Shown piece by piece: positions 34,076 to 42,542 of a stretch of 64,000 bases of DNA; within the stretch, counting starts at the first letter, position 1; each line of letters starts with the position of its first letter. Position numbers and translations under genes: made by a program. The DNA is from Streptomyces sp. WAC 01529 (GTDB lineage: Bacteria > Actinomycetota > Actinomycetes > Streptomycetales > Streptomycetaceae): contig NZ_CP029617.1 of NCBI RefSeq assembly GCF_003945545.1, positions 7,095,001 through 7,159,000 on the forward strand, in the 5' to 3' direction. Below the pieces are notes generated by a model, which searched no databases, was not told the origin of the DNA, and saw nothing but the letters and a program-made list of their open reading frames with translations.

Positions 34076-34903
34076 ATGATCGAAGAGTTTTTGACGCAGG
34101 GCGTACGTGACGTGGAGGAGGCCCTCCGGAAGGCCGCGGCGGCCGAGGTGACCCCCCGGTTCCGGCAGCTCGCCGAGGGCGACGTGGTGGAGAAGAGCGG
34201 CCCGCACGACATGGTGACCGTGGCCGACCGCCGCGCCGAGGAGCGGCTGACCGAGGACCTGGCCGCCCTGCTGCCGGGTTCCGTCGTCGTGGGCGAGGAG
34301 GCGGTGCACGCCGACCCGTCGACGTACGAGGCGGTACGCGGCGAGGCCCCCGTGTGGATCGTCGACCCCGTGGACGGGACGCGCCAGTTCGTGCAGGGCG
34401 ACCCCGGCTTCTGCATGCTCGTCGCCCTCGCGGTGGGCGGAGAGGTGCTGGCCTCCTGGACGTACGCCCCGGCGCTCGACCAGCTCGCCGTCGCCGTCCG
34501 CGGCAAGGGCGCCTGGCTGGACGGGCAGCGCCTGGTCGCGGGCGCGCCCGACCCGGGCCAGGAGCTCGAAGTGGCCACCTCTCACCCCGACTTCACCACC
34601 GAGGAGCAGAAGCGGGCGCTGCTCGGACTGCGCGTGGACGGCGTGCGCCCCCGGCCGTGCGGTTCGGCGGGCCTCGAGTACCTCGCCGTGGCGAAGGGGG
34701 AGTTGGACGCCGTCGCCTTCTCGTGGGAGCTGGCCTGGGACCACGCGGCGGGTCTGCTGCTCGTCGCCGAGGCCGGGGGAGACTCCCGGACGCTGACAGG
34801 CGAGCCGTTCCGCATCGGCGGGGGGAACGCGCTGCCGTTCACCGCGGCGCGCGACGCGGCCACGGCACGGCGCGTGGTGGACCTCCTCGCGAGCGGCGCC
34901 TGA
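34076..34903 (+). CDS. Inositol-monophosphatase-family phosphatase
   Basis: A 275-residue Mg-dependent phosphatase of the IMPase/CysQ/HisN group. Metal-binding motifs are GEEAV (Glu74/75), WIVDPVDGTRQF (Asp97, Asp100) and WELAWDHAAGLLLVAEAGG near the C-terminus. The family includes inositol, histidinol, fructose-1,6-bis- and adenosine bisphosphate phosphatases; sequence alone does not settle the substrate. ATG 34076 has no clear ribosome site and may be at the mRNA end. Confidence 0.88.
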   Translation: MIEEFLTQGVRDVEEALRKAAAAEVTPRFRQLAEGDVVEKSGPHDMVTVADRRAEERLTEDLAALLPGSVVVGEEAVHADPSTYEAVRGEAPVWIVDPVDGTRQFVQGDPGFCMLVALAVGGEVLASWTYAPALDQLAVAVRGKGAWLDGQRLVAGAPDPGQELEVATSHPDFTTEEQKRALLGLRVDGVRPRPCGSAGLEYLAVAKGELDAVAFSWELAWDHAAGLLLVAEAGGDSRTLTGEPFRIGGGNALPFTAARDAATARRVVDLLASGA

Positions 34904-34956
34904 GCGGCCGCCTATCCTGGGCGGCAGTGGCCGTCGGCTGACAAAGGAGTCCGAAG

Positions 34957-36375
34957 GTGCCGTCGATGCTTGATGCCGTCATCGTGGGAGCGGGGCCGAA
35001 CGGCCTGACCGCCGCCGTCGAGCTGGCCCGCCGCGGCTTCTCCGTGGCCGTCTTCGAGGCCAACGGCACGGTGGGGGGCGGGGCGCGCACCGAAGAGCTG
35101 ACGCTCCCCGGCTTCCGGCACGACCCCTGTTCCGCCGCCCACCCACTGGGCATCAACTCCCCGGCGTTCCGCGCCATGCCCCTGGAGCGGTACGGCCTTG
35201 AGTGGCTGCACGCCCCGCTGCCCATGGCGCACCCCTTCCCGGACGGCAGCGCCGCCGTGCTGTCCCGCTCCGTGGCCGAGACGGCCGCCTCCTTCGGGCC
35301 GCGCGACGCGGGGACGTACCGGAGGCTGGTGAAGCCGTTCCTGCCCAAGTGGGACGCGCTGGTGCGGGACTTCATGTCCCTGCCGATGAGTTCGCTGCCG
35401 CGCGATCCCGTCACCCTCGCCCGCTTCGGGCTCGCCGGGCTGCCCTCGTCGACCTGGCTGATGCGGCGCTTTTGCGACGACCGGGCCCGCGCGCTGTTCG
35501 CCGGGCTCGTCGCGCATGTCATCGCGCCGCTCGACGGCATCGTCACCGGCGGCGTCGGCCTGGTCTTCGCGCTCGCCGGGCACGCCCGCGGCTGGCCGGT
35601 CGCGCGCGGCGGCTCGCAGTCGATCTCCGACGCGCTCACCGCGTATCTGCTGGACCTCGGCGGCTCCGTCCACACGGACTACGAGGTCAAGCGGCTCGAC
35701 GACCTGCCGCCCGCCCGCGCCTACGTCTTCGACACCTCGCCGACCGCGCTGGCCAGGATCGCCGGGCTCGGCGACGCCTATGAGCACTACCGGTACGGGG
35801 CCAGCGCCTTCAAGATCGATTACGCGCTCGACGGCCCCGTCCCCTGGACCGCCCAGGAGGCGCGGTCCGCCGGGACCGTGCACGTCGGCGCGAGCAGCGG
35901 GGAGATCGGCGCCGCGCTGCGCGCCGCGTCCCGCGAGGGCCGCGCCCCCGACGCGCCGTTCCTGATCACCGTGCAGCCCAGCATCGCCGACCCCTCCCGC
36001 GCCCCCGAGGGCAAGCACGTCTTCTGGGCGTACGGACACGTCCCGAACGGCTGGCAGGGCGACCTGACCGACGCGATGGAACGCCAGCTCGAGCGGTTCG
36101 CGCCCGGCTTCCGCGACCGCGTCCTCGCGCGCGCCACGGCCGGACCGCCCCAACTCGCCGCGGGCAACGCCAATTACGTGGGCGGCGACATCGCCTGCGG
36201 CGCCGCGAGCGGACTGCAACTGCTGCTGCGGCCCAAGCTCTCCCTCTTCCCCTACGGGACGAAGCACCCGGCCGTCTTCCTCTGCTCGTCCGCCACACCC
36301 CCGGGGCCCGGCGTCCACGGCATGTCCGGGCACAACGCCGCCAAGGCCGTGTGGAAGCGGCTGAGGGCCGTCTGA
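34957..36375 (+). CDS. FAD-dependent oxidoreductase, phytoene-dehydrogenase-like
   Basis: A 472-residue flavoprotein of the CrtI/amine-oxidase superfamily. It begins with the ADP-binding motif VIVGAGPNGLTAAVELARRG (about residues 8-27) and VAVFEANGTVGGGARTEEL, and ends with GPGVHGMSGHNAAKAV, the usual C-terminal FAD contact. No carotenoid genes are near, so it need not be a phytoene desaturase; many such proteins in actinomycetes are unassigned. GTG 34957 follows AAAGGAG by seven bases. It is followed after 10 bases by the macrodomain gene. Confidence 0.88.
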   Translation: MPSMLDAVIVGAGPNGLTAAVELARRGFSVAVFEANGTVGGGARTEELTLPGFRHDPCSAAHPLGINSPAFRAMPLERYGLEWLHAPLPMAHPFPDGSAAVLSRSVAETAASFGPRDAGTYRRLVKPFLPKWDALVRDFMSLPMSSLPRDPVTLARFGLAGLPSSTWLMRRFCDDRARALFAGLVAHVIAPLDGIVTGGVGLVFALAGHARGWPVARGGSQSISDALTAYLLDLGGSVHTDYEVKRLDDLPPARAYVFDTSPTALARIAGLGDAYEHYRYGASAFKIDYALDGPVPWTAQEARSAGTVHVGASSGEIGAALRAASREGRAPDAPFLITVQPSIADPSRAPEGKHVFWAYGHVPNGWQGDLTDAMERQLERFAPGFRDRVLARATAGPPQLAAGNANYVGGDIACGAASGLQLLLRPKLSLFPYGTKHPAVFLCSSATPPGPGVHGMSGHNAAKAVWKRLRAV

Positions 36376-36385
36376 GGAGAAGCAC

Positions 36386-36916
36386 GTGACCGTATCCCTC
36401 ACCCTCGCCCAGGGCGACATCACGGCGCAGCACGCCGACGCCCTCGTCAACGCCGCCAACTCCTCGCTCCTCGGCGGAGGCGGCGTGGACGGCGCCATCC
36501 ACCGGCGCGGCGGCCCCGAGATCCTCGCCGAGTGCCGGCGCCTGCGCGCCTCGCGGTACGGCAAGGGGCTGCCCACCGGCCAGGCCGTCGCCACCACCGC
36601 GGGCCGCCTCGACGCCGCCCATGTGATCCACACCGTCGGCCCCGTCTGGTCCGCCACCGAGGACCGCTCCACGCTGCTCGCCTCCTGCCACCGCGAGGCG
36701 CTGCGGGTCGCCGCCGAGCTGGGCGCGCGCACCCTCGCCTTCCCCGCGATCTCCACCGGCGTCTACCGCTGGCCCCTCGACGACGCCGCCCGCATCGCCG
36801 TGCGCACCGTGCGGGAGGCCGCCGACCCCGCGCTCTTCGACGAGGTGCGGTTCGTGCTCTTCGACCAAGCCGCCTACGACGCGTACGCCGAGGCGCTGGC
36901 CGCCGCGGACGGCTAG
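36386..36916 (+). CDS. Macrodomain protein, O-acetyl-ADP-ribose deacetylase type
   Basis: A 176-residue single macrodomain of the YmdB/MacroD kind. The ADP-ribose site is clear: LAQGDITAQHADALVNAANSSL in pieces (Asp about 9, Asn 24), LLGGGGVDGAIHRRGG and FPAISTGVYRWP. Such enzymes hydrolyse O-acetyl-ADP-ribose or remove ADP-ribose from proteins or DNA. GTG 36386 is preceded by GAGGAG. It lies directly before DNA alkylation repair genes, which makes a role in reversing damage-linked ADP-ribosylation plausible. Confidence 0.92.
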   Translation: MTVSLTLAQGDITAQHADALVNAANSSLLGGGGVDGAIHRRGGPEILAECRRLRASRYGKGLPTGQAVATTAGRLDAAHVIHTVGPVWSATEDRSTLLASCHREALRVAAELGARTLAFPAISTGVYRWPLDDAARIAVRTVREAADPALFDEVRFVLFDQAAYDAYAEALAAADG

Positions 36917-36984
36917 CGCCGCGCGGTCCTGGCAGCACGAGGTTGATGTCGGATTCTCGCCAGTCATACCCGGGGAAGTCCGCG

Positions 36985-38541
36985 ATGCTTGAGCCCATGC
37001 ACACCGACACCGAGCACTGTGTACGCGCCGTTCGGTCCAAGGACGCCCGCTTCGACGGCTGGTTCTTCACGGCCGTCGTCACCACCGGCATCTACTGCCG
37101 GCCCAGCTGCCCGGTCGTGCCGCCCAAGGCGGAGAACATGACCTTCTACCCGAGCGCCGCCGCCTGCCAGCAGGCCGGCTTCCGGGCCTGCAAGCGGTGC
37201 CGCCCCGACAGCAGCCCCGGCTCGCCCGAGTGGAACCAGCGGGCCGATCTCGTCGCCCGCGCCATGCGCCTGATCGGCGACGGAGTCGTCGACCGCGAGG
37301 GCGTCCCCGGCCTCGCCGCCCGGCTCGGCTACAGCGCCCGCCAGGTGGAGCGCCAGCTCCTCGCCGAACTGGGCGCGGGCCCCCTCGCGCTGGCCCGTGC
37401 CCAGCGCGCCCAGACCGCGCGGCTGCTCATCGAGACGACCGGGATGCCGATGGCCGAGATCGCCTTCGCCGCAGGCTTCTCCTCGATCCGCGCCTTCAAC
37501 GACACCGTCCGCGAGGTCTTCGCGCTCGCCCCCGGGGAACTGCGCGCCCGAGCACCGAAACGGACCACCGGAGCCCCGGCCTCCGCCACCCCCGGCGTCC
37601 TCTCCCTGAGGCTGCCGTTCCGCGCCCCCCTCAACCCCGACAACCTCTTCGGGCACCTCATCGCGACCGGCGTACCGGGCGTCGAGGAGTGGCGCGACGG
37701 GGCCTACCGCCGGACCCTGAACCTCCCCTACGGGCACGGGGTCGCCGCCCTCACCCCGCACCCCGACCACATCGGCTGCCGCCTGAGCCTCACCGACCCG
37801 CGCGATCTGACCATCGCCATCAGCCGCTGCCGCCGCATGCTCGACCTCGACGCCGATCCGGCCGCCGTCGACGGCCAGTTGCGGAGCGACCCGCTGCTCG
37901 CGCCGCTCGTCGACAAGGCCCCGGGGCGGCGGGTGCCGCGCACGGTCGACGAGGCCGAGTTCGCCGTGCGCGCCGTCCTCGGCCAGCAGGTCTCCACGGC
38001 CGCCGCCCGCACCCACGCCGCCCGCCTGGTCACCGCGCACGGCGAGCGCGTCGAGGACGCCGAGGGCGGCCTCACCCACCTCTTCCCCACCCCCGAGGCG
38101 CTCGCCGCGCTCGACCCGGAGTCACTGGCCCTGCCCCGCAGCCGCCGCACCACGCTGACCACGCTCGTACGCCACCTCGCCGACGGCAGCCTCCGGCTCG
38201 GCGCGGAGAGCGGCTGGGACGAGGCCCGCGCCCGGCTCACCGAGCTGCCCGGCTTCGGGCCCTGGACGGTCGAGGTCATCGCGATGCGGGCGCTCGGCGA
38301 CCCCGACGCCTTCCTCCCCTCCGACCTCGGCGTCCGGCGCGCCGCGAAGGAGCTGGGCCTGCCGCACACCCCGGCCGCGCTCACCGCGCGCGCCGCCGCC
38401 TGGCGCCCCTGGCGGGCGTACGCGGTGCAGTACCTGTGGGCCACCGACGCCCACCCCATCAACGTCATCCCCGCGTCAGGGGCGGAGACCAGAGTCATCC
38501 CCGCGTCAGGGACGAGAACCACCGGAGTCACCCCCGCGTAA
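36985..38541 (+). CDS. Ada-AlkA fusion: methylphosphotriester sensor and 3-methyladenine glycosylase
   Basis: A 518-residue multifunctional repair protein. Residues 1-80 are the Ada zinc domain with cysteines 38, 42, 69 and 72 (YCRPSCP, CKRC); Cys38 would accept methyl groups from DNA phosphotriesters. Residues about 90-175 are an AraC-type DNA-binding domain (MPMAEIAFAAGFSSIRAFND). Residues about 200-310 are the AlkA N-domain and 310-470 the HhH-GPD glycosylase with catalytic Asp447 (LPSDLGVRR). It can thus sense alkylation, switch on genes and excise damaged bases. The last 22 residues come from short DNA repeats. ATG 36985 or 36997 may be used; GGGGAAG lies before the first. Confidence 0.93.
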   Translation: MLEPMHTDTEHCVRAVRSKDARFDGWFFTAVVTTGIYCRPSCPVVPPKAENMTFYPSAAACQQAGFRACKRCRPDSSPGSPEWNQRADLVARAMRLIGDGVVDREGVPGLAARLGYSARQVERQLLAELGAGPLALARAQRAQTARLLIETTGMPMAEIAFAAGFSSIRAFNDTVREVFALAPGELRARAPKRTTGAPASATPGVLSLRLPFRAPLNPDNLFGHLIATGVPGVEEWRDGAYRRTLNLPYGHGVAALTPHPDHIGCRLSLTDPRDLTIAISRCRRMLDLDADPAAVDGQLRSDPLLAPLVDKAPGRRVPRTVDEAEFAVRAVLGQQVSTAAARTHAARLVTAHGERVEDAEGGLTHLFPTPEALAALDPESLALPRSRRTTLTTLVRHLADGSLRLGAESGWDEARARLTELPGFGPWTVEVIAMRALGDPDAFLPSDLGVRRAAKELGLPHTPAALTARAAAWRPWRAYAVQYLWATDAHPINVIPASGAETRVIPASGTRTTGVTPA

Positions 38542-38545
38542 GGGA
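38464..38545 (+). repeat. 30/33-base tandem repeat encoding the tail of the Ada-AlkA protein
   Basis: GTCATCCCCGCGTCAGGG occurs at 38464 and 38494, and the variant GTCACCCCCGCGTAAGGG at 38527. The first two copies encode VIPASG units and the third supplies the TAA stop. The repeat unit thus appears to have been copied into or near the original gene end and extended the protein. Confidence 0.65.
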
Positions 38546-38578
38546 CGCACACGGAGAGCCAGGGACGGAAACGGAAGC

Positions 38579-39082
38579 ATGGAACGCCTGCACACCCTCA
38601 TCGACAGCCCCTACGGGCCGCTCACGCTCGTCGCCACCGACGGCGTCCTCAGCGGCCTCTACATGACCGAACAGCGCCACCGGCCCGCCGAGGAGACCTT
38701 CGGCGACCGCGATCCGGCGCCCTTCGGCGAGGCGATCAGCCAGCTGGAGGCCTATTTCGCGGGGGAGTTGAAGGACTTCGACCTGCCACTGCGCCTCGAC
38801 GGCACACCGTTCCAGCGCACGGTCTGGGACGAACTCCGGAGGATCCCCTACGGCGAGACCCGTACGTACGGCGAACTCGCCGAGATCCTCGGCAAGCCCG
38901 GCGCCTCCCGCGCGGTCGGCCTCGCCAACGGCAAGAACCCGATCGGCGTCATCGTCCCCTGCCACCGCGTCGTCGGCGCCAACGGCAGCCTGACCGGGTA
39001 CGGCGGCGGCCTCGCCCGCAAGCAGCAACTACTGGCCTTCGAGAACGGGGGCGCGGGCGGCGGCGAGGACGCGCTCTTCTGA
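38579..39082 (+). CDS. ogt: Methylated-DNA--protein-cysteine methyltransferase
   Basis: A 167-residue suicide enzyme that takes the methyl group from O6-methylguanine. The acceptor is Cys128 in IVPCHRVVG; the HTH (GETRTYGELAEILGKPGASRAVG in pieces) and arginine finger are normal. It starts 37 bases after the Ada-AlkA gene and is probably in the same transcript, so it may be induced by methylated Ada-AlkA. Together the two genes replace the functions split among ada, alkA and ogt in E. coli. Confidence 0.94.
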   Translation: MERLHTLIDSPYGPLTLVATDGVLSGLYMTEQRHRPAEETFGDRDPAPFGEAISQLEAYFAGELKDFDLPLRLDGTPFQRTVWDELRRIPYGETRTYGELAEILGKPGASRAVGLANGKNPIGVIVPCHRVVGANGSLTGYGGGLARKQQLLAFENGGAGGGEDALF

Positions 39083-39101
39083 GGCGCCCCGCCGCGCGGG
39101 A

Positions 39102-39602
39102 TCAGCCGACCCGGTGCCCGTTCTCCAGCTCGGCCGGCCCGTCGCCGCGCTCCAGCACGTCGAGCGCGGCGCCCACCCGCCGGCCGAGCGCGCCGGGCAG
39201 CAGCTCGGCCAGCTCCTCGCGGGCCACCAGGCGCCAGGACAGCAGCTCCTCCTCCTGCAGCGTGATCGACTTCAGCTGCTCCGCGTCCAGCACCCCGCCG
39301 TCGTACAGATAGGCCACCAGCGGCGGCCGCGTCCGCTCGGTCCCCGGCGGCACCCAGTCCACCGCGAGCAGCGGCCCGAGCGTGACATCGAGCCCGATCT
39401 CCTCGGCCGTCTCCCTGCGCGCCCCCTGGCGGGGTGTCTCACCGTCGTCCGACTCGACGGTCCCGCCGGGCAGCGCCCAGCCCTCGCGGTAGTTCGGCTC
39501 GACGAGAAGGACGCGGCCCCCGCCGTCCCGGAAGAGGGCGGCGGCGCCGACGATGACGCGCGGCAGGCCTGCTATGTAGGTGGCGAAGTCTTGGGTGGTC
39601 AT
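39102..39602 (-). CDS. Nudix hydrolase
   Basis: A 166-residue hydrolase of nucleoside-diphosphate-linked compounds. The Nudix box is GTVESDDGETPRQGARRETA followed by EEIGLD, with one or two extra residues in the first loop. The rest fits small MutT-like or ADP-ribose-pyrophosphatase-like members. It faces the ogt gene tail to tail, separated by 19 bases. TTACCC lies about seven bases before the ATG. A house-cleaning role next to DNA repair genes is plausible but not shown. Confidence 0.88.
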   Translation of the reverse strand: MTTQDFATYIAGLPRVIVGAAALFRDGGGRVLLVEPNYREGWALPGGTVESDDGETPRQGARRETAEEIGLDVTLGPLLAVDWVPPGTERTRPPLVAYLYDGGVLDAEQLKSITLQEEELLSWRLVAREELAELLPGALGRRVGAALDVLERGDGPAELENGHRVG

Positions 39603-39776
39603 CGGGGAAGGGTAACGGTGACGGACTCCGGTGGCGGATCCCGGCGGGCCGGGGCTGATCGATCATTTCCATATCGTTGCGAGGTCGGCCATGGGCAGGG
39701 AGGCCCTTGGGCGGTTATGGTCGCAGCGGCGCGACTGCCTTGACTCGAGCAAGGCCGAAAGCAAGGGGAATGCAAG

Positions 39777-40970
39777 GTGGCGGACGCTGCAGGGACGGCG
39801 GGACGCGAGCAGCAGGCGCGGCGCGAGCAGGCGCGGCGGGAGCGGCACGTGCTCATCGCCGCGGACAAGTTCAAGGGTTCGCTCACGGCCGTGCAGGTCG
39901 CCGAGCGGGTGACGGCCGGGCTCCACCGCGCCGCCCCCGATGTGACCGTGGAGGCGCTGCCGGTCGCCGACGGCGGTGACGGCACGGTCGCCGCGGCCGT
40001 CGCGGGCGGCTTCGAGCGCCGGGAGGTCACCGTCACGGGACCGCTCGGCGACGAGGTGACGGCCGCGTACGCGCTGAAGGACGGCACGGCCGTGGTGGAG
40101 ATGGCCGAGGCCTCGGGCCTCCAGCTGCTCCCCGAGGGCGTCTTCGCGCCGCTGACCTCCACGACGTACGGCTCCGGAGAGCTGATCCGCGCCGCGCTCG
40201 ACGCGGGGGCCCGCACCCTCGTCTTCGGCGTCGGCGGCAGCGCCACGACCGACGGCGGCGCGGGCATGCTCGCCGCGCTCGGCGCGCGCTTCCTGGACGC
40301 GGACGGCGAGCCCGTCGCGCCGGGCGGCGGCCCGCTCAAGCAGCTGGCCACAGCCGACCTGTCGGGTCTCGACCCGCGTCTCAAGGACGTCGAGATCGTG
40401 CTCGCCAGCGATGTCGACAATCCGCTGACCGGGCCGAAGGGCGCGCCCGCCGTGTACGGGCCGCAGAAGGGGGCCTCTCCGGAGGACGTCGACGAGCTGG
40501 ACGCGGCGCTCGCCCACTTCGCCGCGGTCCTGGAGAAGTCCATCGGCCCCAAGGCCGCCGAGTACGCGCAGTCGCCGGGCGCGGGCGCCGCGGGGGGCAT
40601 CGGGTACGGCGCGCTCGTCGGGCTCGGGGCGAGTTTCCGGCCCGGCATCGAGGTCATGCTCGACGTGCTGGGGTTCGCTCCCGCGCTGGAGCGGGCCACC
40701 CTTGTGATCACCGGCGAGGGCTCGCTCGACGAGCAGACGCTGCACGGCAAGGCGCCCGCGGGGGTGGCCTCGGCGGCGCGTGCGGCGGGCGTCGAGGTCG
40801 TCGCCGTTTGCGGCCGCCTCGCGCTGCCTCCCGAGGCCCTTGGCAGGGCCGGGATTCGGCGGGCGTATGCGCTGACCGACATCGAGCCGGATGTGGCGCG
40901 GTGCATCGCCGAGGCGGGGCCGATTCTGGAGGCGCTGGCGGAGAATCTCGGGCGGGACTATCTGGCGTAG
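39777..40970 (+). CDS. glxK: Glycerate kinase (GarK/GlxK family)
   Basis: A 397-residue kinase that phosphorylates D-glycerate, usually to 2-phosphoglycerate in this family. Motifs are HVLIAADKFKGSLTAVQVAE near residue 24, PVADGGDGTV, GVGGSATTDGGAGMLAALGA and ITGEGSLDEQTLHGKAP. The 23 residues before the domain are charged (REQQARREQARRERH) and unusual; starting at GTG 39777 keeps them. Glycerate arises from glyoxylate or serine, and the ethylmalonyl-CoA pathway encoded at 49-55 kb releases glyoxylate, so the two may be linked in metabolism. Confidence 0.92.
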   Translation: MADAAGTAGREQQARREQARRERHVLIAADKFKGSLTAVQVAERVTAGLHRAAPDVTVEALPVADGGDGTVAAAVAGGFERREVTVTGPLGDEVTAAYALKDGTAVVEMAEASGLQLLPEGVFAPLTSTTYGSGELIRAALDAGARTLVFGVGGSATTDGGAGMLAALGARFLDADGEPVAPGGGPLKQLATADLSGLDPRLKDVEIVLASDVDNPLTGPKGAPAVYGPQKGASPEDVDELDAALAHFAAVLEKSIGPKAAEYAQSPGAGAAGGIGYGALVGLGASFRPGIEVMLDVLGFAPALERATLVITGEGSLDEQTLHGKAPAGVASAARAAGVEVVAVCGRLALPPEALGRAGIRRAYALTDIEPDVARCIAEAGPILEALAENLGRDYLA

Positions 40971-41028
40971 GGCCTTTGGGCGGGGGGCCGTCCAGTTTGC
41001 CTGGCTGGGGTTTTTCCCGGGTGCGAGG

Positions 41029-41094
41029 CCGTTGTGGTTGCTCGCGCAGTTCCCCGCGCCCCTTACGGGGCTTCCCCGGCGCCCCTTACGGGGC
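41029..41094. repeat. Recurrent Streptomyces intergenic repeat with two terminator-like hairpins
   Basis: The block GTTGTGGTTGCTCGCGCAGT followed by TCCCCGCGCCCC (41031-41062) matches, from memory, a sequence found many times between genes in Streptomyces genomes. It is followed by two hairpins GCCCC-TTAC-GGGGC at 41058-41071 and 41081-41094. It lies between two convergent genes (glycerate kinase and the PucR-type regulator), where it could end transcription from both sides. Confidence 0.6.
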
Positions 41095-41099
41095 GGCCC

Positions 41100-42311
41100 C
41101 TACCCCGGTGACAGCCTGTGCGCCTCCACCGCCAGTGCCACCTCCACCAGGTCCCTCGGTCTCGCCAGGGACCGCGAGGTCAGTTGTTCCAGGCGGCGCA
41201 GGCGGTTGAAGACCGTGTTGCGGTGGCAGTACAGGCGGCCCGCCGCCCGGCCCGCCGAGCCCTCGCAGGCCAGCCACGCCTCCAGGGTCTCCAGGAGTAC
41301 CGCCCGGTCCGCCGGTTCGAGCGTGAGGACCTCGCCGAGCACGTCCGTGACCAGGCGGCCCGCCAGCTCCGGCTGGCTCACCACCAGCGCGGTCGGCATC
41401 CGCTGGTCGAGGCGTACGATGCCGGTCGCGTCCGGCGGGCAGGTGCGCAGCGCCAGCTCCGCGAGCCGCCGGGCGTGGCCCAGCTCCGCGAGGCCTCCCA
41501 CCACGGGGCTGATGCCGCCGGGGCCGGGGCACCGGCCGTCGAGCAGCCGGGCCAGGCCGTCGAGCCCCTCGTCCGCGCCGAGCGCGACCACGCCGACCTC
41601 GCAGTCCGTCCGCATCCGCCAGACGAAACGGAACCCCGGACGCTGGATCTGCCGGTGGAACGCCTCCCGCCCGTCCCGCCGCTCCACGCGCAGCACCACC
41701 ACCGCGTACGGGCCGTGCTCGGGCAGGTCGAGACCGGCCGCCGCGCGCGCCGCGAGGCCCGGCGCGGTCTGCCCCTCCAGGAGCGCGTCGAGCAGCGCCT
41801 GCAACTGCTCGTCGGTGCGCCGCCGCAGCTCCAGCTCCGTCGCCCGGTACGCGTCGGACGCCACCGCGGCCTGCGCGTCGACCGCCGACCACACCATCGT
41901 CGCCGAGCGCATCAGGACCGCCAGCTTCTCGGGGTCCTTGCCCGCCACGCCCTCCAGGAGCGAGTCCCAGACCAGATAGCCCGCGTTGCGGTACGAGTGC
42001 ACCACCAGGTCGAGCGGCAGGCCCTGCTGGGCCCGGCGCCTGCCCGCCTCCTCCGCGTACTCCAGATCGCGGCGCGGCGAGGCCCGCGGCGCCGAGATCG
42101 CCTCGATGCCGATCCGCATGGCCTCCTCGGCCTCGTGCCAGTGCACGTCGTACGGCAGGACGTGCCCGAACACCGGTGAGTGCTCGGCGAGTTGCCGCAG
42201 ATGCTCGTCGACGAGCTCGGGCAGCCGGGGCAGCAGGGCCGTGCACGCCTCCTTGAGGAGCCTCCAGTCGTGCCCGGTCCGCGGCCTGCGGCCGTTCAAG
42301 GGCCCGGTCAT
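41100..42311 (-). CDS. PucR/CdaR-type transcriptional regulator
   Basis: A 403-residue regulator. The N-terminal half is helical (HDWRLLKEACTALLPRLPEL) and resembles the sensor part of PucR-like proteins; a degenerate GGDEF-like domain follows, and the C-terminal PucR HTH is EAWLACEGSAGRAAGRLYCH then RNTVFNRLRRLEQL (about residues 345-380). GGGGAGG precedes ATG 42311. It is divergent from the branched-chain amino acid transporter operon and probably controls it, with a good palindrome between them. Confidence 0.87.
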   Translation of the reverse strand: MTGPLNGRRPRTGHDWRLLKEACTALLPRLPELVDEHLRQLAEHSPVFGHVLPYDVHWHEAEEAMRIGIEAISAPRASPRRDLEYAEEAGRRRAQQGLPLDLVVHSYRNAGYLVWDSLLEGVAGKDPEKLAVLMRSATMVWSAVDAQAAVASDAYRATELELRRRTDEQLQALLDALLEGQTAPGLAARAAAGLDLPEHGPYAVVVLRVERRDGREAFHRQIQRPGFRFVWRMRTDCEVGVVALGADEGLDGLARLLDGRCPGPGGISPVVGGLAELGHARRLAELALRTCPPDATGIVRLDQRMPTALVVSQPELAGRLVTDVLGEVLTLEPADRAVLLETLEAWLACEGSAGRAAGRLYCHRNTVFNRLRRLEQLTSRSLARPRDLVEVALAVEAHRLSPG

Positions 42312-42399
42312 GGATCCTCCCCATCGCCGCGCTCCAGGACGTCGTTGGTGCGGAGGATGCCATGGGGTGACCCGCTCCCGCAGGCCCCTGACACGCGGT

Positions 42400-42417
42400 G
42401 TTGTGCGCATGCACAAC
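42400..42417. promoter_or_regulatory. 18-bp inverted repeat between PucR-type gene and liv operon
   Basis: GTTGTGC and GCACAAC are perfect 7-base arms around GCAT. The site lies 88 bases before the regulator start and 125 bases before the livF start, in the only gap these divergent units share. It is the obvious candidate operator for the regulator. Confidence 0.55.
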
Positions 42418-42542
42418 GTCGGGGCGCCGCCGCTGGTCTCCGGCAGCGTTTCCTCCGCTGCCCGTGGACGGGCCGCTCCCGCGGTGCTGGGGTGAGCGCC
42501 ACGCGACGGCGGCCGAGCCGTGCGGGACTGGGGGTCGGGTAC

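Noticed and set aside
34957..36375. Carotenoid biosynthesis cluster
   Set aside because: Only a CrtI-like flavoprotein is present; no crtB, crtE or cyclase gene is near.
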